Part shown: one piece after another, positions 8,270 through 18,900 of the stretch
How positions within the stretch are numbered: the first letter of the stretch is position 1
Layout of the letters: every line of letters begins with the position of its first letter
From: Sphingobacterium sp. SYP-B4668
GTDB taxonomy: Bacteria; Bacteroidota; Bacteroidia; Sphingobacteriales; Sphingobacteriaceae
Length of the DNA stretch: 64,000 bases
NCBI RefSeq assembly: GCF_027627455.1
Contig: NZ_CP115483.1
Location: forward strand, 5,084,001-5,148,000
Direction: 5' to 3'
Translations under genes and position numbers: made by a program
Notes under the pieces: model-generated
What the model was told of the DNA's origin: nothing
The model's input: only the letters and a program-made list of their open reading frames with translations
Databases searched by the model: none

Positions 8270-9865
8270 TTAGTTTCTCTTAATCAAAACATCACCTTTG
8301 TAGAGCGTCGTTTGACTGCCTTTGATTGCCTCTATGATATAGAAGTAAGTTCCAGCATTCAAGCCATCGCCAGCCCATGAGTTATCATAATCTGTGCTGC
8401 GATATACTTCGTTGCCCCATCTATTCACAATGGTAATATTGATTCGGTCGTAATTCTCATGACCAATGATTACAAACTTATCGTTAAACCCATCGCCATT
8501 TGGTGTGAATACATTCGGAATATGAAGTTTACGACCTGTAATATTGACCGTTACCTTCGCCGTATCTGACAGACCATTCTCGTCTGTAATACTATATTCG
8601 AATACATCTTGACCAACGAATCCCGGATCCGGTGTATAGGTGACCGTACCGTCTACATTGACGACTACAGTACCGTGTATTGGTTGCGTGACAATCGTCA
8701 CCTTGCTACGATCGATTGCGCTCGAGCCCGCATTGTCGTTAACTAAGATATCAAACCTATTCTTTCCGTCTGTGTAATTGTCTTCATAAGGTAGTTCATA
8801 CGTATCATCATTGGCAATAGGCCCAGTGAAACTAAATTTAGTCATCCATGTACCTTCCTTGGTACGTACAGCATAACTCTCGATATCTGCCCGGGTATGG
8901 ACCCCTGCCGCTCCGAGTTTAGTCACATCTCCTATCCAGTTGCCACTACCTGAGTATTGCATCACCTCGGCATTCTTATCTACGAACATCTTACCGTTGG
9001 TAATCGACTGGTGGATAAGCGTGTAATCCGATAACATGTCTTTATCAGCGAAGATATGCCATACACGGTCCATTCCAATCTCTTTGTCGTCAAGCTGTAC
9101 AAATGCACCTGCGGCTTCATAATCCACTACACTGACATACAATCTGGTCTCCCCTTGAGGAGTTAAGATAGCCGGTGTGTAGCTAGTCTCGCTGATCCCT
9201 ACTGGGAACAGGAACTGCTCACCAGCTTTCAAACTCTTGATCAACAAGCTTTTCGGAACATTACCAGTGACAACATAGCCTTTAATATTTTGATTAGGCC
9301 CGGCTATACTTCCTGCATTTAAGAGTGTGGCGTCGGGACCAAGTACCAGCTCAAAGCCATTGAGCAAAATATCTCCTCCTTGTACGTTGAAATCAATATT
9401 GGACGCTACCTTAAGCGCTGCTATCCCATCTGCATTTTCTTTTAAATCATATCCTGGATCGGTGATATCTGCCAATTTGATATTGCTGGCATTGTCGATG
9501 ACGATATTTACACCGATGAACGCACCGTTGTTACCATCTATGATGGTCGGCTGATTTCCCCAACCTTCATAATATGGATTAGCTCCTGGATCTTTTAATA
9601 TCAGTTTTCCAGAACCTGTAATCTTGGCTGTCGGTGCAATCCAGATACTCTTGCTATAGACATACAAATCGCCATTGATTTGCCAATCTGTATTAGGCCC
9701 TAGGAATAGCTTTTCGGAATAGATGACATCCGAGGTACCTTCGGCAAGAATCATCTGACCATTGTCCGAAAACAGGCTTCCCTTACCGTCTTGAGCAGAG
9801 ACTCTTGTTCCTACTGCTACCAGTAGGAACAAGAATATCGCTTTTATAATTATCTTAATATTCAT
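8270..9865 (-). CDS. Exported protein with cadherin-like repeat and type B (CHU_C) type IX sorting domain
   Basis: 531 residues. Signal peptide 1-24 (VGTRVSAQ). The first 350 residues are beta-rich and of no family I can name. At about 365-445 there is a tandem-95/cadherin-like domain (FDILVNDNAG, GTVVVNVDGTVTYTPDPGF, VFEYSITDENGLSDTAKVTV). The last 83 residues are a gliding-motility-associated CHU_C domain: HIPNVFTPNGDGFNDKF, INITIVNRWGNEVYRS, YDNSWAGDGLNAGTYFYII, GDVLIKRN. CHU_C is the type B signal for type IX secretion and needs a PorP/SprF partner, which is the next gene. Many type B proteins are far longer adhesins; this one is short and could be an anchor or cap for the long repeat protein of the same operon. 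That role is inferred. Confidence 0.92.
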   Translation of the reverse strand: MNIKIIIKAIFLFLLVAVGTRVSAQDGKGSLFSDNGQMILAEGTSDVIYSEKLFLGPNTDWQINGDLYVYSKSIWIAPTAKITGSGKLILKDPGANPYYEGWGNQPTIIDGNNGAFIGVNIVIDNASNIKLADITDPGYDLKENADGIAALKVASNIDFNVQGGDILLNGFELVLGPDATLLNAGSIAGPNQNIKGYVVTGNVPKSLLIKSLKAGEQFLFPVGISETSYTPAILTPQGETRLYVSVVDYEAAGAFVQLDDKEIGMDRVWHIFADKDMLSDYTLIHQSITNGKMFVDKNAEVMQYSGSGNWIGDVTKLGAAGVHTRADIESYAVRTKEGTWMTKFSFTGPIANDDTYELPYEDNYTDGKNRFDILVNDNAGSSAIDRSKVTIVTQPIHGTVVVNVDGTVTYTPDPGFVGQDVFEYSITDENGLSDTAKVTVNITGRKLHIPNVFTPNGDGFNDKFVIIGHENYDRINITIVNRWGNEVYRSTDYDNSWAGDGLNAGTYFYIIEAIKGSQTTLYKGDVLIKRN

Positions 9866-9915
9866 AGATCAAAATTGAATAATATACGCTTTATACACAA
9901 CTCGCTATACCCGAA

Positions 9916-12465
9916 TTATTGGCGAGCCTTACTCGGTAGCATAGGGTTGGTGATCACTCGACAATCCTTTACTTGAATTAGTATTTCGTTTGATATTGCC
10001 GGACATTTTCCGTTATCCACTTTTAGTCGCACTTTAAGTCCATTAATGGTTTTCGGTGCATGTGAAATATTCAGTTTATTATTTGTCACACTGATATGAT
10101 TCGAAAATGTCGAATTACTCAAAGTTTGCCAGCTATTGGGAGCGGTACTTGTTGAATACTCCCAGATATAACTTGTTGCTCCTGTCGCATTGATTGTGAC
10201 CTCCTTATCGTTATTTTCACAGAGGCTCATATTAGGAACTGCTGTATCTACAGTTGGTAACTCGCTTATCACAACTGTAAAATCGACCTTCGGACCGAAA
10301 CAAATTTGTCCTCCTTGGTTTTTTCCTTCGGCAACTTTATAGGAATAGGTTCCTACAGCCGTTGGCTTAGGTGCTTCTGATAACTGTTGTGTTCCATCTG
10401 AATTGAAGTAGTAAAGATTGTAGCCATTTGTTTGTCCCTCTTGTGACAGGTTTACATCCAGCACTACTTCTTCCCCAAAACAAAACTCAACATTCTTGGT
10501 AACTGGAGAAGTTGTCACTTTTTCCAAACTTGTTTGCAATTTCAAATAGCATCCCGGATCCATGCCGGGCACTACAGCATAATATGTCAATTTCTCACCA
10601 CTGGTTGTCGATACTGGAAAATTCCCCGTTATCAATCCTGTAGTGCTATTGTAAGAAGCGGGCACTTGGTTAAAGAATTTGGTCCCTAAAGGGTATTGAT
10701 TAACGATTTCATCTCTAGCAAAAGCATTCCCTGCAAGTTCGCAAAATGCTTTAAACTGTCGCATTCCATTTTCGACCGGAGGATTACATCCTTCAATATA
10801 ATCTGCGCTAATACTAATTGTTGAGGTAAAATCATCATATACTGGACCTGCGCACACGCCATTACCATAGTCTCTCACCAAATCTGAAGATACAGCTGTA
10901 CCAGATGTTGCTCCAGTCCCGGATATCTTGCCATTAATCTTGACTTCTAGACCACATGGACCGCTAGCGCTAGTTAAAAGTACGCAGTTATCAGATACCT
11001 TAAAACGATATTTGAGAAATCCTTGTAGAATGGACTTGCTATCATCTTTTGGTAAAATGCCTATATCCCAAACCAGCTTACCTCCAGGAGTGGTTGCAGA
11101 AGTTGCACCTGAAGGCGCTCCTGCAGGAGGAACCCATGTAACCGTGGTATTTTCAGGAATCCTTATGCTATTATTCGACCCTCTAGTAATATCTGCACTT
11201 ATAAAATGTAAGTTATGAGGAATCGGGATTTCAATCTTGGTATTATTGACCGCTTCCTCACCTTTATTATAGACATCCAATTTGAATTCAAAGTTCTGCC
11301 CAGGAGTAATGGTACCTCCATTTGTAGGTGCTACACCAAAGCCTGGAGAAGGTTTATTTTCACCAATAACTTCTGGCACATAGGCATCTACAGCAAAGAC
11401 GATACTGAAAATAGTATAAAGATCCCCACTTGTTCCATACCTAAACCGTGTGGAGGTTTGGTTGTTGTTAATTAATACATTCCCACTATTGGGCAAATCA
11501 AACATACTGATATCCATCCCCGTATTATTTGTCAAATTCGGGTTTCTATCGTTATTACCAGTGAATATTGAGGAATTAAAAAAGTTTCCCGTAGTGTTGG
11601 CCGCATGACTCAATCTGGTATAGTCATTAGACGTTCGCTCCCGCATTTCAATGTAATCACCTGTTGTACCAACATCTCCCTCACCTGCCATTAGCCCCAT
11701 CTTTACATTTACAGCTCCATTTTGAGCTGCTCTAAATCCCGAAATATCTAGGGTCTGCGTGTTACCATTTGCAGAAATATAGGAGTAACCATCAAAGACA
11801 GTTATATCTCTCCATTTCATGGAAGAGTTTTTATAGACTATAACCATGCCCCATCCTCCAAAATATCCCGTCTGGTTAGACCCCTCAGATAAGGCCATAT
11901 CAGCCACCCAATATTTACCAACACCATTGGTCCTAACATAATCCGTAACATCTGCATACCCCACATAAATATATGCATTTCCCGAACCTTGATAGGCAAT
12001 TTGACTCCCAGCATCTACTTCAAAATATTGATTGCCTTCTTTTTTGAACTTGACCTTATTCTTATAGTAATTTTTGTTGTTATAGGTTATATAGTCCCTA
12101 TTAGTACCACTATTTTCAGCTCTACCTGTCCAATACAAACCCGCATATAATATCTCCGAACAATCAGAATTCCCGCCTCCCAACTTAAGCTCAGACATGG
12201 ACGAATTATATGTGGAATTGTCGTTGTCCTTATCTACAACAACCATTGAATTACTGTTGTTATTTCGATCAGCTCTATAGCTTCCTAATGTTAAGTTAGT
12301 ATTCCCCAACATCACGAAATCACCTTGAATATTGTAGGTTGACACACCCTTATAGGGTGCTGGTGCTTTTTGTGACGTGCGAGGAGCGAATGAAACAACA
12401 CTTTGTCCAAAGAGTTGAAGACTCAAAGTCATAAAGAGTATAACGACCCAATACTTTATGTACAT
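9916..12465 (-). CDS. Large exported beta-rich protein with DUF11-like and Ig-like domains and ITNPML C-terminal tail
   Basis: 849 residues from ATG 12463-12465 (MYIKYWVV), chosen because AAGGA lies 5 nt upstream and the signal peptide begins at once; in-frame ATGs up to 12495 overlap the upstream gene. Signal peptide 1-21 (LQLFGQ). About 80-270 resembles exported domains of the DUF3344 kind (ILYAGLYWTG, IYVGYADVTDYV, GGWGMVIVYKN). About 385-500 is DUF11-like (FKLDVYNKGEEAVNNTKIEIPIP). About 750-849 is an Ig-like fold (YIWEYSTST, SNEILIQVKDC) ending in CRVITNPMLPSKARQ. The same tail ends the exported protein at 23648-26113. No type A or B CTD is visible. It starts one base after the stop of the 172-residue gene. 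Exact function unknown; a surface structural protein is likely. Confidence 0.85.
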   Translation of the reverse strand: MYIKYWVVILFMTLSLQLFGQSVVSFAPRTSQKAPAPYKGVSTYNIQGDFVMLGNTNLTLGSYRADRNNNSNSMVVVDKDNDNSTYNSSMSELKLGGGNSDCSEILYAGLYWTGRAENSGTNRDYITYNNKNYYKNKVKFKKEGNQYFEVDAGSQIAYQGSGNAYIYVGYADVTDYVRTNGVGKYWVADMALSEGSNQTGYFGGWGMVIVYKNSSMKWRDITVFDGYSYISANGNTQTLDISGFRAAQNGAVNVKMGLMAGEGDVGTTGDYIEMRERTSNDYTRLSHAANTTGNFFNSSIFTGNNDRNPNLTNNTGMDISMFDLPNSGNVLINNNQTSTRFRYGTSGDLYTIFSIVFAVDAYVPEVIGENKPSPGFGVAPTNGGTITPGQNFEFKLDVYNKGEEAVNNTKIEIPIPHNLHFISADITRGSNNSIRIPENTTVTWVPPAGAPSGATSATTPGGKLVWDIGILPKDDSKSILQGFLKYRFKVSDNCVLLTSASGPCGLEVKINGKISGTGATSGTAVSSDLVRDYGNGVCAGPVYDDFTSTISISADYIEGCNPPVENGMRQFKAFCELAGNAFARDEIVNQYPLGTKFFNQVPASYNSTTGLITGNFPVSTTSGEKLTYYAVVPGMDPGCYLKLQTSLEKVTTSPVTKNVEFCFGEEVVLDVNLSQEGQTNGYNLYYFNSDGTQQLSEAPKPTAVGTYSYKVAEGKNQGGQICFGPKVDFTVVISELPTVDTAVPNMSLCENNDKEVTINATGATSYIWEYSTSTAPNSWQTLSNSTFSNHISVTNNKLNISHAPKTINGLKVRLKVDNGKCPAISNEILIQVKDCRVITNPMLPSKARQ

Positions 12466-12466
12466 A

Positions 12467-12985
12467 CTATCCTTCATGACCATCTTCATTATCAATTTTT
12501 TCCAACAAAAAGTTTACATCCTTTAACTTTTCGACCAACTTTAAGCTAGTTAGTTGATTCAATATCGACGGCCTTGAATTTTCCTCTTCAAATTGCACAA
12601 CTAAATATTCTAAAGAGTTAAAAAACTTTAACTCTTCGCTCTTTAAATCGAATATTTCGCTTTTTTTTATCCGAAGGACCAAAATTTTGGTATTCCTATA
12701 GTCATTGGCGTATGTATCCGATAGTAAAAAGTCGAACTGCCCCTTACCTGTTATTTCTACATTTTCAATCTTCTTATCCGTATTCCAAAGATAAACAGGC
12801 TTATCAGCCTCATCGAAAAGTAGTTTTGGCGGGCTTCCGTACATCAGAAACTCTAACTTTTCCTTCGCATCTCCTTGGAGTGTTTCCAACTCTTCACTTA
12901 CAGTTTTAATAGAGGCTTCTTGCGCCTGTGCTTTGAATCCAAAACACAGTGCAAAAAACAATACGATACATATAATACTTTTCAT
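12467..12985 (-). CDS. Small exported protein of unknown function in the repeat-protein operon
   Basis: 172 residues. Signal peptide 1-21 (CFGFKAQAQ), then a mixed alpha/beta domain rich in charged residues; NTKILVLRIKKSEIF and FNSLEYLVVQFEEE look like beta strands, and the C-terminus (LVEKLKDVNFLLEKI) is helical. I recognise no family. It starts 2 nt after the stop of the 2453-residue gene, with GGAGGA inside the end of that gene as a strong ribosome binding site, and its TAG is followed by a single T and the next ATG. This makes coupled expression with both neighbours likely. It may be a chaperone or periplasmic partner of the repeat protein, which is only a guess from position. Confidence 0.85.
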   Translation of the reverse strand: MKSIICIVLFFALCFGFKAQAQEASIKTVSEELETLQGDAKEKLEFLMYGSPPKLLFDEADKPVYLWNTDKKIENVEITGKGQFDFLLSDTYANDYRNTKILVLRIKKSEIFDLKSEELKFFNSLEYLVVQFEEENSRPSILNQLTSLKLVEKLKDVNFLLEKIDNEDGHEG

Positions 12986-12987
12986 GG

Positions 12988-15900
12988 TTAGTTGTCCTCC
13001 TTAACAGCAAAAACAATATTCATAAATGTACCGGCAGTGATATCGACATTTGCATTTACTTTATAAGTCAATTCTCCCGTATCAGAAACACTTACACTGT
13101 CAAATACTGTAGTGTCGAAATAAGTTATATAATAATGTAGTTGATTAGATGGTAGTACAGGAAGTGCTGGAGCACCGCTACTTTTGACAGTGGTATTGAA
13201 CTGGGCTGTATATCTGGCATAAAGGTCTAGCTTACCGGCTCTAGTACTATTTGCAAATGACTCTCCTGGCAATAAAGTAATTTGATTCTCAGCAAGTGGA
13301 ATTACAATTGAAGGCATATAAAAGAACTTCGGCATTGCTGCTTTCAATGCTTTAACTACGTTATCACTTCCAACAGCAAGCAAATGCTGGGTAACTCCCG
13401 CTGTCGCATCAGTAGCCTGTACCTTTTTCTTATCCAATCCGGACACGACAAACTGACTTCCTAATGTGGCAATCTCTAATTTTTGTCCATCCTGAGTAAT
13501 TATCGTTTCTTTTAATAACTTACCTCCCAACTGAACATTATTAGCGATAGCACCTAAACCATTATCCGCAGTAATTTCAGTAGCTATATCAGATTGAGGA
13601 ACCCATTTAGGATTACCGTTTTCATCCGTTACTAAAACCTGGTCATTACCTGCTTTTGCAATGTCAATAGGGGCTATAGTACCGTCTTTAATTTGTGATG
13701 TTGTAATAGACTCCGCTTTTACACGTAAACTCGTTTCGACTAAAACGGATTTAACACCACCACTAGCAACCTCAATTGTTGCAGCGGCTCCATCAGCTGC
13801 CGTCAAATCTTTTCCTTGTGCTTTAATAAGATTAGCTAAATTAAGTACATTACTGTCTCCATCTTCGTCAACATAAGTCAATGTACCTGCATTATTATCA
13901 ATAGACACACTAGTCAACGTCTCCAGGTTCTTCACCAGTGCGGTAAGGTTCAACTGCGTGATGTTGCCGTCCTCGTCCTTGTAGTCGATATTGGTGTTGT
14001 CGGCATTGAGCGCGATAGTGGTCAACGTCTCCAGGTTGGATACGTCGATAGTGGTAGAGTTCCCCTGCTCGTCCTTGTACGTGAACGTACCGTCAGCATT
14101 CTCGACAACGGTGGTCAACGTCTCCAGGTTCTTCACCAGTGCGGTAAGGTTCAACTGCGTGATGTTGCCGTCCTCGTCCTTGTAGTCGATATTGGTGTTG
14201 TCGGCGTTGAGCGCGATAGTGGTCAACGTCTCCAGGTTGGATACGTCGATAGTGGTAGAGTTCCCCTGCTCGTCCTTGTACGTGAACGTACCGTCAGCAT
14301 TCTCGACAACGGTGGTCAACGTCTCCAGGTTCTTCACCAGTGCGGTAAGGTTCAACTGCGTGATGTTGCCGTCCTCGTCCTTGTAGTCGATATTGGTGTT
14401 GTCGGCGTTGAGCGCGATAGTGGTCAACGTCTCCAGGTTGGATACGTCGATAGTGGTAGAGTTCCCCTGCTCGTCCTTGTACGTGAACGTACCGTCAGCA
14501 TTCTCGACAACGGTGGTCAACGTCTCCAGGTTCTTCACCAGTGCGGTAAGGTTCAACTGCGTGGTGTTGCCGTCCTCGTCCTTGTAGTCGATATTGGTGT
14601 TGTCGGCATTGAGCGCGATAGTGGTCAACGTCTCCAGGTTGGATACGTCGATAGTGGTAGAGTTCCCCTGCTCGTCCTTGTACGTGAACGTACCGTCAGC
14701 ATTCTCGACAACGGTGGTCAACGTCTCCAGGTTCTTCACCAGTGCGGTAAGGTTCAACTGCGTGATGTTGCCGTCCTCGTCCTTGTAGTCGATATTGGTG
14801 TTGTCGGCGTTGAGCGCGATAGTGGTCAACGTCTCCAGGTTGGATACGTCGATAGTGGTAGAGTTCCCCTGCTCGTCCTTGTACGTGAACGTACCGTCAG
14901 CATTCTCGACAACGGTGGTCAACGTCTCCAGGTTCTTCACCAGTGCGGTAAGGTTCAACTGCGTGATGTTGCCGTCCTCGTCCTTGTAGTCGATATTGGT
15001 GTTGTCGGCGTTGAGCGCGATAGTGGTCAACGTCTCCAGGTTGGATACGTCGATAGTGGTAGAGTTCCCCTGCTCGTCCTTGTACGTGAACGTACCGTCA
15101 GCATTCTCGACAACGGTGGTCAACGTCTCCAGGTTCTTCACCAGTGCGGTAAGGTTCAACTGCGTGGTGTTGCCGTCCTCGTCCTTGTAGTCGATATTGG
15201 TGTTGTCGGCATTGAGCGCGATAGTGGTCAACGTCTCCAGGTTGGATACGTCGATAGTGGTAGAGTTCCCCTGCTCGTCCTTGTACGTGAACGTACCGTC
15301 AGCATTCTCGACAACGGTGGTCAACGTCTCCAGGTTCTTCACCAGTGCGGTAAGGTTCAACTGCGTGATGTTGCCGTCCTCGTCCTTGTAGTCGATATTG
15401 GTGTTGTCGGCATTGAGCGCGATAGTGGTCAACGTCTCCAGGTTGGATACGTCGATAGTGGTAGAGTTCCCCTGCTCGTCCTTGTACGTGAACGTACCGT
15501 CAGCATTCTCGACAACGGTGGTCAACGTCTCCAGGTTCTTCACCAGTGCGGTAAGGTTCAACTGCGTGATGTTGCCGTCCTCGTCCTTGTAGTCGATATT
15601 GGTGTTGTCGGCGTTGAGCGCGATAGTGGTCAACGTCTCCAGGTTGGATACGTCGATAGTGGTAGAGTTCCCCTGCTCGTCCTTGTACGTGAACGTACCG
15701 TCAGCATTCTCGACAACGGTGGTCAACGTCTCCAGGTTCTTCACCAGTGCGGTAAGGTTCAACTGCGTGATGTTGCCGTCCTCGTCCTTGTAGTCGATAT
15801 TGGTGTTGTCGGCATTGAGCGCGATAGTGGTCAACGTCTCCAGGTTGGATACGTCGATAGTGGTAGAGTTCCCCTGCTCGTCCTTGTACGTGAACGTACC

Positions 15901-18900
15901 GTCAGCATTCTCGACAACGGTGGTCAACGTCTCCAGGTTCTTCACCAGTGCGGTAAGGTTCAACTGCGTGATGTTGCCGTCCTCGTCCTTGTAGTCGATA
16001 TTGGTGTTGTCGGCGTTGAGCGCGATAGTGGTCAACGTCTCCAGGTTGGATACGTCGATAGTGGTAGAGTTCCCCTGCTCGTCCTTGTACGTGAACGTAC
16101 CGTCAGCATTCTCGACAACGGTGGTCAACGTCTCCAGGTTCTTCACCAGTGCGGTAAGGTTCAACTGCGTGGTGTTGCCGTCCTCGTCCTTGTAGTCGAT
16201 ATTGGTGTTGTCGGCGTTGAGCGCGATAGTGGTCAACGTCTCCAGGTTGGATACGTCGATAGTGGTAGAGTTCCCCTGCTCGTCCTTGTACGTGAACGTA
16301 CCGTCAGCATTCTCGACAACGGTGGTCAACGTCTCCAGGTTCTTCACCAGTGCGGTAAGGTTCAACTGCGTGGTGTTGCCGTCCTCGTCCTTGTAGTCGA
16401 TATTGGTGTTGTCGGCATTGAGCGCGATAGTGGTCAACGTCTCCAGGTTGGATACGTCGATAGTGGTAGAGTTCCCCTGCTCGTCCTTGTACGTGAACGT
16501 ACCGTCAGCATTCTCGACAACGGTGGTCAACGTCTCCAGGTTCTTCACCAGTGCGGTAAGGTTCAACTGCGTGGTGTTGCCGTCCTCGTCCTTGTAGTCG
16601 ATATTGGTGTTGTCGGCATTGAGCGCGATAGTGGTCAACGTCTCCAGGTTGGATACGTCGATAGTGGTAGAGTTCCCCTGCTCGTCCTTGTACGTGAACG
16701 TACCGTCAGCATTCTCGACAACGGTGGTCAACGTCTCCAGGTTCTTCACCAGTGCGGTAAGGTTCAACTGCGTGATGTTGCCGTCCTCGTCCTTGTAGTC
16801 GATATTGGTGTTGTCGGCGTTGAGCGCGATAGTGGTCAACGTCTCCAGGTTGGATACGTCGATAGTGGTAGAGTTCCCCTGCTCGTCCTTGTACGTGAAC
16901 GTACCGTCAGCATTCTCGACAACGGTGGTCAACGTCTCCAGGTTCTTCACCAGTGCGGTAAGGTTCAACTGCGTGATGTTGCCGTCCTCGTCCTTGTAGT
17001 CGATATTGGTGTTGTCGGCGTTGAGCGCGATAGTGGTCAACGTCTCCAGGTTGGATACGTCGATAGTGGTAGAGTTCCCCTGCTCGTCCTTGTACGTGAA
17101 CGTACCGTCAGCATTCTCGACAACGGTGGTCAACGTCTCCAGGTTCTTCACCAGTGCGGTAAGGTTCAACTGCGTGATGTTGCCGTCCTCGTCCTTGTAG
17201 TCGATATTGGTGTTGTCGGCATTGAGCGCGATAGTGGTCAACGTCTCCAGGTTGGATACGTCGATAGTGGTAGAGTTCCCCTGCTCGTCCTTGTACGTGA
17301 ACGTACCGTCAGCATTCTCGACAACGGTGGTCAACGTCTCCAGGTTCTTCACCAGTGCGGTAAGGTTCAACTGCGTGATGTTGCCGTCCTCGTCCTTGTA
17401 GTCGATATTGGTGTTGTCGGCGTTGAGCGCGATAGTGGTCAACGTCTCCAGGTTGGATACGTCGATAGTGGTAGAGTTCCCCTGCTCGTCCTTGTACGTG
17501 AACGTACCGTCAGCATTCTCGACAACGGTGGTCAACGTCTCCAGGTTCTTCACCAGTGCGGTAAGGTTCAACTGCGTGGTGTTGCCGTCCTCGTCCTTGT
17601 AGTCGATATTGGTGTTGTCGGCATTGAGCGCGATAGTGGTCAACGTCTCCAGGTTGGATACGTCGATAGTGGTAGAGTTCCCCTGCTCGTCCTTGTACGT
17701 GAACGTACCGTCAGCATTCTCGACAACGGTGGTCAACGTCTCCAGGTTCTTCACCAGTGCGGTAAGGTTCAACTGCGTGGTGTTGCCGTCCTCGTCCTTG
17801 TAGTCGATATTGGTGTTGTCGGCGTTGAGCGCGATAGTGGTCAACGTCTCCAAAGCATTTATATCATTCTTGACATCAATAACCGTTGCAATATTCTTCT
17901 CATTTGTATAGGTATATGTACCATCTCCATTGTTAACCAAGGTAGTAACGGTTTCGTTTGCCTGAACAATACTCTCGATGGTCGCCCATTCCAACTGTCC
18001 GGATGCGTTGGTGACCAGCATGGAGTTGGCAGCGCCTTCCTTGATGCTGACCTTGTATGGATCTGCAGCGGTACCCGTACCCGTAACGGTGATGAAATCA
18101 CTGCCCGAGATATTGGAGACATTGTTCGCCAGATGCGTGATGTAATCCTCGATGGTATTGAACGTATCGCCGTTCACCGTAACCGGACCCTCGTTCACGA
18201 TGGTCTCGAAGTTCTCCACGACAGAAGCCGGGATATCGATAACGGTGACCGTATTGTCCTCAGAGGTGTACGTGTACTTGCCGTCGGTACCTTTTACCAA
18301 AGTGGTAACGGTCTCGTTGTCTTTTACGATGCTCTCGATGGTCGCCCATTCCAATTGACCGGATGCGTTCGTGACCAGCATGGAGTTGGCAGCGCCTTCC
18401 TTGATGCTGACCTTGTATGGGTCTGCAGTGGTACCCGTGCCCGTAACGGTGATGAAATCACTGCCCGAGATATTGGAAACATTGTTCGCCAGATGGGTGA
18501 TGTAATCCTCGATGGTGTTGAACGTATCGCCATTGATGGTAACCGGACCCTCGTTCACGATGGTCTCGAAGTTCTCCACCACAGAGGCAGGAACGTCGAT
18601 CAACGTCTTGGTGCCATTCTCGGAAGTGTATTCGTATTTACCTCCGCCCAAAGGGACCAAAGTAGTCAACGTTTCGTTGGCTTTCACAATACTTTCGATG
18701 GTCGCCCATTCCAATTGGCCGTCCTTGTTGGTAATCAGAAGCGAGTTGGCCGCGCCTTCCTTGATGCTGACCTTGTAAGGATCGGCTGTAGTACCTGTAC
18801 CGCTAACGGTGATGAAATCACTGCCCGAAATATTGGAGACATTGTTCGCCAGATGGGTGATGTAATCCTCGATAGTATTGAACGTATCGCCATTGATGGT

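Noticed and set aside
13991..17803. Nineteen identical 64-codon frames on the plus strand at 201-bp spacing
   Set aside because: They are antisense shadows of the 201-bp array. They have no separate starts signals, follow the period exactly and their translation changes only with the two variable array sites.
13927..17853. CRISPR-like regular repeat array
   Set aside because: The 201-bp period is fully in frame within a long protein, there are no unique spacers, and no cas genes are near.
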